From Rhodospirillales bacterium (GTDB taxonomy: Bacteria > Pseudomonadota > Alphaproteobacteria > Acetobacterales > Acetobacteraceae): 5,647 nt of DNA. The stretch spans positions 1 to 5,647 of the forward strand of contig JAATGE010000324.1 in the NCBI GenBank assembly GCA_015654825.1. The letters are read 5' to 3'. Of the stretch, positions 1-5,066 are shown piece by piece; position 1 is the first letter of the stretch, and every line of letters begins with the position of its first letter. Position numbers and translations under genes: made by a program. The notes under the pieces are model-generated. The model was not told the origin of the DNA and made no database searches. It saw only the letters and a list, made by a program, of their open reading frames with translations.

Positions 1-1326
1 ATCCGTGGCCAGCGCTAGGATTATCAAGGCTGGGAGCAAAACGAAGGGTGCCACGGCTGGGGCTGGGACGAAGTGCTGCGCTGCTTCCGAAAAGCGGAAA
101 ACAACGAACGCGGCGCCGACGATTTCCACGCCACTGGATGCCCGCTGAACGTCGCCGATCTGCGCACCCCAAACCCCATTGCCGGCGCCTTTGTCGAAGC
201 GGGCGTCGAGGCCGGGTTTCCGCGCAATCCGGATTTCAACGGCGCAAACCAGGAAGGTTTTGGATATTACCAGGTCAGCCAGAAAGGCGGATCACGTTTC
301 GGCGCCGGCCGCGGCTATATCGGCGCCACGCCACGCGCCAACGTTCAGGTGATTACCGACGCCCAGGCGCAGCGCGTTATATTCGAACAGCGCCGCGCGA
401 TCGGCGTCGAAATCCTGCGCGACGGCAAAACCGAAACCATCGGTGCCCGCGCCGAGGTTCTGGTGGCCTGCGGCACGTTCGGATCGCCGCAACTGCTGAT
501 GGTGAGCGGCGTCGGTCCCGCCGCGCATTTACGCGAGCACGGTATCGCGCTCGTCGCCGACAGCCCCGAGACCGGCTGCAACCTGCAGGACCATATCGAC
601 TACGCGATCAACCGGAAATTCCGGCATCCCGCGCTGTTCGGCATCGATTTCGCAACGCCCGGCCAGCTTCTGCGCGGCTGGAAACAATACAAACGCGACG
701 GCGCCGGCCTGCTGACGACCAACATCGCGGAATCCGGCGGCTTCATACGCTCGCGGCCGGAGCTCGACCGTCCCGATGTACAACTGCATTTCGTCATCGG
801 CATCGTCGACGAGCACGGCCGCAAACGCCATTACACGCGCGGCTACTCGGTGCATGTCTGCGTGCTGCGGCCGAAAAGCCGCGGCACCGTACGCCTGGCC
901 AGCCCGGAAATGCGCGTCGCCCCCCTGATCGACCCGCAATTCCTCGCCGACCCCACCGATCTGCAAACGCTGATGGACGGCGTTCTGCAGGCCTACCGCG
1001 TGCTGCGCGCCCCGGCGATGGCCCCGTTCGAGGGCCGCGCCGTCTACGGCACCAACTGGGCCGAAGGCGCGGAACTGGAGGCGCTGATCCGCGATCACAG
1101 CGATACGATCTATCACCCGGTCTGCACCTGCCGCATGGGCAGCGACGAACGCGCCGTGCTTGATCCCCGACTTCGCGTCCGCGGCACGGAGGGTTTACGG
1201 GTCGTGGACGCCAGCATCATGCCAACGCTGATATCCGGCAACACCGCAGCCCCCACCGCCATGATCGGCGAACGCGCCGCAGAGTTCATACGCCAGAGTA
1301 ATGCTTCGGCGGCGCGCGCAGCGTAA
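1..1326 (+). CDS. GMC-family FAD-dependent oxidoreductase (choline/alcohol dehydrogenase-like), N-terminus off window, in-frame stop near edge
   Basis: The product oxidises an alcohol with bound FAD; the substrate is not readable. The frame is open from 19 to the TAA at 1324-1326. The window opens on IRGQR, the tail of GMC signature 1, so roughly 80-90 residues carrying the Rossmann GxGxxG motif lie upstream. GMC signature 2 is at 472-516 (GTFGSPQLLMVSGVG). NLQDH follows further on. The C-terminal domain has the catalytic His of YHPVCTCRMG (codon 1114-1116) and the partner Asn of SGNTAAPT (codon 1240-1242), the His-Asn pair usual in this family. TAG at 16-18 interrupts the frame between IRGQR and DYQGW. 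The GTG at 73 is an internal Val of the family motif, so it is unlikely to be the start. Several usually conserved positions differ (HATGCP for HGTGGP, LRCF for LPYF). The gene may be intact with an edge error or be a young pseudogene. It converges on the KirBac gene. Confidence 0.85.
16..18 (+). other. In-frame amber codon in the GMC gene
   Basis: The codons before it read IRGQR and those after read DYQGW, which is continuous GMC homology on both sides in the same frame. The residue normally found here is variable (often A, Q, E or S), so one C-to-T change from CAG would produce it. It is either a nonsense mutation or a sequence error close to the contig edge; the sequence alone cannot separate these. 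Confidence 0.8.
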
Positions 1327-1379
1327 AGGCCAGGGCTCTGCCCTGGACCCGCTGGGGCCAGTAGGCCCCAGACCCCATT
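1326..1379. repeat. Element 1 left arm: two tandem hairpins at the GMC stop codon
   Basis: The arm begins on the last base of the GMC stop codon. The first hairpin pairs CCAGGGC (1330-1336) with GCCCTGG (1340-1346) around a TCT loop. The second pairs CTGGGGCC (1352-1359) with GGCCCCAG (1364-1371) around AGTA. The first 25 bases (1326-1350) are identical to 3702-3726 in element 2, and the following CCCCAGACCCCATTT matches the reverse strand of element 2 near 3783-3797. This shows a dispersed modular repeat. Its position suggests a 3'-end or terminator role for GMC, although no T-run follows the hairpins. Confidence 0.85.
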
Positions 1380-1492
1380 TCATTTGTTCCGAGTCTGGCA
1401 TCGACTGTGAGCGCGCCGCTAAATCCACGTCTCGCCAGATCGTACAGAAGACTCCCGCCGCGCAGCGAGAACGACAGCGGCGGCACGCCGAC
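1380..1492. other. Interior of element 1; no gene seen
   Basis: This stretch of about 113 bases between the two arms contains no credible reading frame and has no counterpart in element 2. The only structure I see is a 7-bp stem pairing CCGCCGC (1455-1461) with GCGGCGG (1477-1483) around a 15-base loop. It has no adjacent T-run on either strand, so calling it a terminator is not justified. Confidence 0.5.
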
Positions 1493-1522
1493 GGGGGTCC
1501 AGGGGGCGGAGCCCCTGGCCTT
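1493..1522. repeat. Element 1 right arm, inverted copy of the left-arm hairpin, beside the KirBac stop
   Basis: The hairpin pairs CCAGGGG (1499-1505) with CCCCTGG (1512-1518). Read on the minus strand, the arm starts AAGGCCAGGGG and ends CTGGACCCCC, an imperfect inverted copy of 1326-1350. It shares the 15-base string GCCCCCTGGACCCCC with the right arm of element 2 (3811-3841 on the minus strand). It lies 3 bases beyond the KirBac stop codon, so on either strand a hairpin of this family directly follows the gene. Confidence 0.85.
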
Positions 1523-1525
1523 CCT

Positions 1526-2467
1526 CTACTGCTCCGCCTCGATCGTTTCGTCCTCGCTGTCGCTCCAGCTCAGCACCGGCGAGCTCTCCCCAACGTCCGG
1601 TTCCAGGGCGCTGATCAGGTTCATGTCCGCGACCGGCGTTCCGTCCTCTGTCGTCGAGACCGCGTCCGCATACCGCATACCGAACTTTATCGCCGTCGGC
1701 CCATAGGCACGCAAATCATGCACCATCGTCGACAACGAGGGATCCCGCGCCTCCACCGAAAAGAAAATCCGCACATCGTCCGTCACCAATCGTTCCGCAT
1801 CGAAACCATACAGCGGGCTCTTCTCATCCATCGTATGCATGATGGTCCAGGTCAGCGGAAACACCGGAATATGGGACCGCTGCAACTTCAGCTCATGCGC
1901 GCGGCGAAGGCGCCCGCCTTCCGTGGTGGTTTCGGCAAGCAGCACGTTCAGTTTCGCATGCGCGTCGCCCAGCACGCCGGCGCGGCCATTGCCGATCCGC
2001 AGCATCAGCGTCGGCTGCCCGTTCTGGTTCGTAACAACCAGGTTGTCCGGAAACACAAATTTCGCCTTCGGCCGGGAGAAGCGGACAAACGTAAGGCCGG
2101 TCAGGATGGCGGTAAACGCCAGTCCGCAGACGATCTCCGCCGAGGACACCAGGTGCCCGTAGAACCCATGCGGGTACATCTCGCCGTAGCCGACGGTCGC
2201 CAGCGTCTCGAAGCTGAAGAAGAACGCGTCGAGGAAGTTTCCCGGCCGGGCGAACGTAATGGACCCGGGCACGGCGGCGTAAAGTGCCGCGAACACAACG
2301 TTCACAGCCAGATACAGGCCGAGCAGCGCGGTCAGGAACTGCGGCCAGCTCAGCGTAACGGCGACATGGTACGGGTCGCGCAGGTCGAAGCGGGAGATGC
2401 CCTTCTTGACGAAGGTGTATTGGCCCACGGTCGTTCGGGCGGTTTTCTCATGATGCAGCACGGACAT
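1526..2467 (-). CDS. KirBac-type inward-rectifier potassium channel
   Basis: The 313-residue product is an inner-membrane K+ channel subunit; the family works as tetramers. A slide-helix region DPYH...SWPxF is at residues 31-44. TM1 spans about 43-65 and the pore helix 78-88. The selectivity filter TVGYG is at 91-95 (2183-2197), followed by EMYP, and TM2 spans about 106-128. RFSRPKAKF (129-137) leads into an immunoglobulin-like cytoplasmic domain containing DEKSPL (214-219). Length and layout resemble KirBac1.1 and KirBac3.1, which are near 300-330 residues. The last dozen residues (SDSEDETIEAEQ) form an acidic tail. The start is the ATG at 2465-2467, preceded by AGGGG with a 6-base spacer; an in-frame ATG 18 bases upstream is followed by a stop. 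It lies 65 bp after the small acyl-CoA dehydrogenase gene, in the same direction. Its ligand and physiological role are unknown. Confidence 0.93.
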   Translation of the reverse strand: MSVLHHEKTARTTVGQYTFVKKGISRFDLRDPYHVAVTLSWPQFLTALLGLYLAVNVVFAALYAAVPGSITFARPGNFLDAFFFSFETLATVGYGEMYPHGFYGHLVSSAEIVCGLAFTAILTGLTFVRFSRPKAKFVFPDNLVVTNQNGQPTLMLRIGNGRAGVLGDAHAKLNVLLAETTTEGGRLRRAHELKLQRSHIPVFPLTWTIMHTMDEKSPLYGFDAERLVTDDVRIFFSVEARDPSLSTMVHDLRAYGPTAIKFGMRYADAVSTTEDGTPVADMNLISALEPDVGESSPVLSWSDSEDETIEAEQ

Positions 2468-2473
2468 GGCCCA

Positions 2474-2478
2474 CCCCT
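2474..2478 (-). promoter_or_regulatory. Ribosome binding site of the KirBac gene
   Basis: On the minus strand AGGGG stands 6 bases before the ATG at 2465-2467, a plausible Shine-Dalgarno sequence. I see no -35/-10 pair in the 65-base gap upstream, so the gene may depend on readthrough from the dehydrogenase gene or use a promoter I cannot recognise. Confidence 0.5.
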
Positions 2479-2500
2479 ACCACATCCGGGCCCCGCTGCG

Positions 2501-2520
2501 GGAGGGCCGCGCCGCCCTCC
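2501..2520 (-). terminator. Possible hairpin terminator or attenuator between small dehydrogenase and channel genes
   Basis: GGAGGGC (2501-2507) pairs with GCCCTCC (2514-2520) around a 6-base loop, a 7-bp GC stem 12 bases past the dehydrogenase TGA. No T-run follows on the minus strand, so a classical intrinsic terminator is not demonstrated. The hairpin differs in sequence from the two repeat elements. It could partly uncouple the channel from the upstream genes or stabilise the upstream 3' end. Confidence 0.3.
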
Positions 2521-2532
2521 GCCACCGGCGCC

Positions 2533-3684
2533 TCAGGCCTCCAGCAGCCCCCCGGCCCGGTCGATCAGCCGCATGTGGTGATCGGCATCGCCGAACGTGC
2601 TCTCGATCATCGTCAGCCGCTTGAAATAATGCCCGGCCCGATACTCCATGGTCATGCCGATGCCGCCATGCATCTGGATCGCCGACTGGCCGATGAACCG
2701 CGCCGAGTTGTTGATCTGCACCTTTGCACCGGAAATAGCCGCCCGCCGCTCCCGCGCATCCTCCGCCGTCGCCATCATGGCCGCGAAATATTCCATGCTG
2801 CGCGCCTGCTCCAGCGCGGTGAACATGTCCACCGCGCGGTGCTGCAGCACCTGGAAACTGCCGATCGTAACGCCGAACTGCTTGCGGGTCTTCAGATACT
2901 CCATCGTCAGCGCATGCAGCGCCGCCATGGCCCCCACCGCCTCCGCGCTCAGCGCCGCGATGGCGATATCCCCAACCCGGTCGATCAGCGCGCCGCCCCG
3001 GTCCACCGTGCCGATCACGGCGCTTTCGGGCACTTCCACCCGCGCCAGGCTGACGGGCGCACCGCGCTGCCCATCCTGCGTCGGAAATCCGCGGCGCGAC
3101 AAACCGGGCGCACCGGCATCGACCAGGAACAGCGTAATGCCGGCCGAATCGTTATAGTTACCGCTGGTACGTGCGGAAACGATCAGCTTCGTCGCCGAGT
3201 CGCCATGCACGACGACGCTCTTGTCGCCCTCCAGCACCCAGCCGTTGCCGCTGCGCTGGGCAAACGTTTTAACATTGTTTAAATCATAGCGCGCCTGCGG
3301 TTCGGTATGTGCGAAAGCCAGCCGCAACGACCCGTCGGCGATCTGCGGGATCAGTTCGGCACGCTGTTCCGCCGAGGCGCCGAGCCTGACCAGGTTGCCG
3401 CCGAGAATAATGCTGGCAAAGAACGGCTCCAGCGCCAGGCCGCGGCCGACCGCCTCCATGACGATCATGGTTTCCACCGTGCCGCCGCCGAAACCGCCCT
3501 CTTCCTCGCTGAACGGCAGCGCCAGCAGTCCGAGCTCGGCGTATTTCCCCCACAGCTCTTCGGAAAAGCCCAGCTCGGTCGCCTGCATTTTCTTGCGGTG
3601 GCCGAGGTCGTCGTACGCCTGGCCGATCAGGCGATCGACGCTGTCGCGGAGCAGGCGCTGTTCGTCACTGAACTCGAAATCCAT
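2533..3684 (-). CDS. Acyl-CoA dehydrogenase, PimD-like small subunit
   Basis: The 383-residue protein is a flavoprotein of the acyl-CoA dehydrogenase fold that would help form the 2,3-double bond in acyl-CoA. The N-terminus MDFEFSDEQRLLRDSV is typical of proteins annotated as pimeloyl-CoA dehydrogenase small subunit. Residues 125-134 replace the usual TEPxxGSD with TEPQARYD. The FAD-contact motif RKQFG is present at 267-271, followed by FQVLQHRAVDM (277-287), and QMHGGIGMTMEY is at 337-348. E361 (codon 2602-2604, in IEST) aligns with the position of the MCAD-type catalytic Glu (YEGT). At the alternative isovaleryl-CoA-dehydrogenase position it has Ala (near 241-243). The frame stays open upstream to 3750, but those residues come from the repeat; the ATG at 3682-3684 has an SD and the family N-terminus. 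Its partner is the large-subunit gene across element 2. The exact substrate is inferred, not shown. Confidence 0.88.
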   Translation of the reverse strand: MDFEFSDEQRLLRDSVDRLIGQAYDDLGHRKKMQATELGFSEELWGKYAELGLLALPFSEEEGGFGGGTVETMIVMEAVGRGLALEPFFASIILGGNLVRLGASAEQRAELIPQIADGSLRLAFAHTEPQARYDLNNVKTFAQRSGNGWVLEGDKSVVVHGDSATKLIVSARTSGNYNDSAGITLFLVDAGAPGLSRRGFPTQDGQRGAPVSLARVEVPESAVIGTVDRGGALIDRVGDIAIAALSAEAVGAMAALHALTMEYLKTRKQFGVTIGSFQVLQHRAVDMFTALEQARSMEYFAAMMATAEDARERRAAISGAKVQINNSARFIGQSAIQMHGGIGMTMEYRAGHYFKRLTMIESTFGDADHHMRLIDRAGGLLEA

Positions 3685-3690
3685 GTTTGT

Positions 3691-3695
3691 TCCCC
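3691..3695 (-). promoter_or_regulatory. Ribosome binding site that fixes the small-subunit start
   Basis: GGGGA on the minus strand lies 6 bases before the ATG at 3682-3684. It supports this start over the upstream in-frame codon at 3748-3750, which would add 22 residues translated from repeat sequence. Element 2 ends at 3701, only 5 bases upstream of this site, so its terminal hairpin could affect ribosome access or transcript stability. Confidence 0.55.
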
Positions 3696-3737
3696 GAAAG
3701 GAAGGCCAGGGCTCTGCCCTGGACCCGTCACGCGCAG

Positions 3738-3751
3738 CGTGCACTAGCACG
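3738..3751. repeat. Small hairpin in the element-2-only segment
   Basis: CGTGC (3738-3742) pairs with GCACG (3747-3751) around ACTA. It is enclosed by CCCGTC (3724-3729) and GACGGG (3751-3756), which can also pair. Element 1 lacks this segment: there GGACCC runs straight into GCTGGGGCC. The repeat family therefore has an optional module at this point. Confidence 0.6.
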
Positions 3752-3764
3752 ACGGGGCCTGAGG

Positions 3765-3797
3765 CCCCAGACCCCCAATATTAAATGGGGTCTGGGG
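3765..3797. repeat. 11-bp perfect stem with AT-rich loop inside element 2
   Basis: CCCCAGACCCC (3765-3775) is the exact reverse complement of GGGGTCTGGGG (3787-3797). The 11-base loop contains AATATT, the only AT-rich patch in the element. It overlaps the GGGGCC/GGCCCC hairpin on its left and the 18-bp palindrome on its right, so these structures are mutually exclusive alternatives if transcribed. Confidence 0.75.
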
Positions 3798-3809
3798 ACT
3801 AGTCCCCAG
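3792..3809. repeat. 18-bp perfect palindrome inside element 2
   Basis: CTGGGGACTAGTCCCCAG reads identically on both strands, with ACTAGT at its centre. It could extrude as a cruciform or act as a dimeric protein site. It more probably belongs to the repeat's structure than to a gene-specific operator. It shares 3792-3797 with the adjacent 11-bp stem. Confidence 0.75.
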
Positions 3810-3842
3810 TGGGGGTCCAGGGGGCAAAGCCCCTTGGCCTTC

Positions 3843-5051
3843 TTAAAAACCCAGTACCAGCTTAGCGATAATATTACGCTGTATCTCGTTAGACCCGCCG
3901 TAGATCGTAACCTTGCGATTATTGAAATACGTCGGCGCCGCCGCATCCGCCCACCCGAACCCGAGCGTAAAGTCGTTGGTCCCCTCCGGCAGCTCCTCCT
4001 CCGGATCGCGGAACGGCAACGCAAACGGCCCCGCCAGTTCCAGCGTCAGCTCGCTGGTGCGCTGCTGAATTTCCGAGCCCTTGATTTTCAGGATGGAGGA
4101 CGCCGGGTCCGGCATGCCGCCGCGGGCGCGTTCGTTCGCAATCACGCGCAACTGCGTCATTTCCAGCGCCTTCAGCTCAATCTCCACGGCCGCCACCTTA
4201 TGCCGGAACTGCTCGCTGTCCCACATCGTGCCGCCGTTCAGCTGCACCGTACGCGCAAGCTCGCGTATGCGGCGCAGCCGCGCCTTGCTGGTGCCGACGC
4301 GCGCAATGCCGCTGCGCTCGTTCGCCAGCAGGAACTTGGCGCAGTCCCAGCCACGATTCTCCTCGCCGACCAAATTCTCCACCGGCACCCGCACATCGTC
4401 GAAAAACACCTCGTTCACCTCGTGCCCGCCATCCACCAGCTGGATCGGCCGCACCGTAATGCCGGGGCTCTTCATATCCACGAGAATGAAACTGATGCCC
4501 TGCTGCGGCTTGGCCGCTTCCGGGTTGGTCCGCGCCAGCACAAAACACCAGTCGGCGACCTGCGCCAGCGTGGTCCAGGTCTTCTGGCCGTTGATAATGT
4601 AATGATCGCCGTCGCGCACCGCCCGGGTTTTCAGGTTCGCCAGGTCCGATCCGGCGCCCGGTTCGGAAAACCCCTGGCACCACCAATCGTCGATGTTCGC
4701 AATGCGCGGCAGGAAATGCTTCTTCTGCGCCTCGGTCCCGAAGAACGCGATCACCGGCCCGACCATGTGCACGTTGAACGGCAGCGGCGCCGGCACGTCA
4801 TGCGCCAGGATTTCCTCGGTGTAGATATAGCGCTGCATCGGCGACCAATCCTTGCCGCCCCACTCCACCGGCCAGTTCGGCGTCGCCAGCCCGTGCTGGT
4901 TCATGATGCGCTGACACTGGATCATTTCCTCGGGCGTCGCGTGATGCCCCTCGGCGCCCTTGCGACGGATATCCGCCGGAATTTTCTCCCGAAAGAACGT
5001 CCGCATCTCCTCGCGAAACGCCACTTCCTCAGCCGTGTAACGCAAATCCAT
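3843..5051 (-). CDS. Acyl-CoA dehydrogenase, PimC-like large subunit
   Basis: The 402-residue flavoprotein resembles proteins annotated as pimeloyl-CoA dehydrogenase large subunit and the FadE26-like subunits of actinobacterial heteromeric dehydrogenases. MDLRYTAEEVAFREEMR opens the helical domain. NWPVEWGG (59-66) and WWCQGFSEPGAGSD (123-136) follow, the latter containing acyl-CoA dehydrogenase signature 1. The middle domain has NGQKTW and GGHEVNEVFFDDVRVP (208-223). The C-terminus ends IYGGSNEIQRNIIAK...GF, so the MCAD-type catalytic Glu is Gly (G385, codon 3897-3899). E245 in LANERSGIA (codon 4317-4319) occupies the isovaleryl-CoA-dehydrogenase catalytic position. The usual RxQFG FAD-contact motif is absent; it is present in the small subunit. 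The start ATG at 5049-5051 has a good SD, 15 bp after the ligase stop. The substrate, whether dicarboxyl-, alicyclic or other acyl-CoA, is not determined. Confidence 0.9.
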   Translation of the reverse strand: MDLRYTAEEVAFREEMRTFFREKIPADIRRKGAEGHHATPEEMIQCQRIMNQHGLATPNWPVEWGGKDWSPMQRYIYTEEILAHDVPAPLPFNVHMVGPVIAFFGTEAQKKHFLPRIANIDDWWCQGFSEPGAGSDLANLKTRAVRDGDHYIINGQKTWTTLAQVADWCFVLARTNPEAAKPQQGISFILVDMKSPGITVRPIQLVDGGHEVNEVFFDDVRVPVENLVGEENRGWDCAKFLLANERSGIARVGTSKARLRRIRELARTVQLNGGTMWDSEQFRHKVAAVEIELKALEMTQLRVIANERARGGMPDPASSILKIKGSEIQQRTSELTLELAGPFALPFRDPEEELPEGTNDFTLGFGWADAAAPTYFNNRKVTIYGGSNEIQRNIIAKLVLGF

Positions 5052-5058
5052 GTCCTTG

Positions 5059-5066
5059 GTCCTTCC
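5059..5066 (-). promoter_or_regulatory. Ribosome binding site of the large-subunit gene
   Basis: The minus strand reads AGGAAGGA about 7 bases before the ATG at 5049-5051 and directly after the ligase TGA (5067-5069). The 15-bp gap is filled by this site, which indicates that ligase and large subunit are co-transcribed and probably translationally coupled. Confidence 0.7.

Larger units (their letters stand above)
3701..3842. repeat. Element 2: 142-bp nested-hairpin repeat between the two dehydrogenase subunit genes
   Basis: The ends are a perfect 8-bp inverted repeat, GAAGGCCA (3701-3708) and TGGCCTTC (3835-3842). The left arm hairpin CCAGGGC/GCCCTGG (3706-3722) is identical to that of element 1. 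The right arm pairs CCAGGGGGC (3817-3825) with GCCCCTTGG (3829-3837), with one G-T wobble. Between them lie CGTGC/GCACG (3738-3751), GGGGCC/GGCCCC (3754-3768), an 11-bp stem (3765-3797) and an 18-bp palindrome. The element fills nearly the whole 158-bp intergenic gap and directly abuts the large-subunit stop codon. No target-site duplication or transposase is visible, so it fits a REP/BIME-like or MITE-like non-autonomous repeat. Similar stop-proximal repeats seem familiar from alphaproteobacterial genomes, but I cannot name the family. Confidence 0.88.

Noticed and set aside
73..75. GTG as the true start of the GMC gene
   Set aside because: GMC homology continues upstream of it (DYQGW and GWGWDE), and the Val belongs to a family motif. 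A start here would also remove the FAD-binding domain.
48..1163. Open frame of 371 codons in another frame of the GMC gene
   Set aside because: It overlaps the GMC frame that carries signature 2 and the catalytic His, and its product is Arg-rich with no motif.
1455..1483. Intrinsic terminator in the interior of element 1
   Set aside because: The stem is only 7 bp with a 15-base loop and no adjacent T-run on either strand. The repeat arms are better candidates for 3' ends.
1301..2581. Open frame of 426 codons on the plus strand, opposite KirBac
   Set aside because: It begins in the end of the GMC gene, passes through the repeat arms and runs antisense to the channel gene. Its composition is low-complexity Arg/Gln/His/Pro without recognisable domains.
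3685..3750. Longer N-terminus for the small dehydrogenase subunit starting at 3750
   Set aside because: The extra 22 residues are translated from repeat element sequence and do not belong to the family. The ATG at 3682-3684 has an SD and the standard family start.
3701..3842. Insertion sequence or CRISPR interpretation of the repeat region
   Set aside because: There is no transposase frame, no visible target-site duplication and no regular repeat-spacer periodicity. The pattern is nested hairpins.
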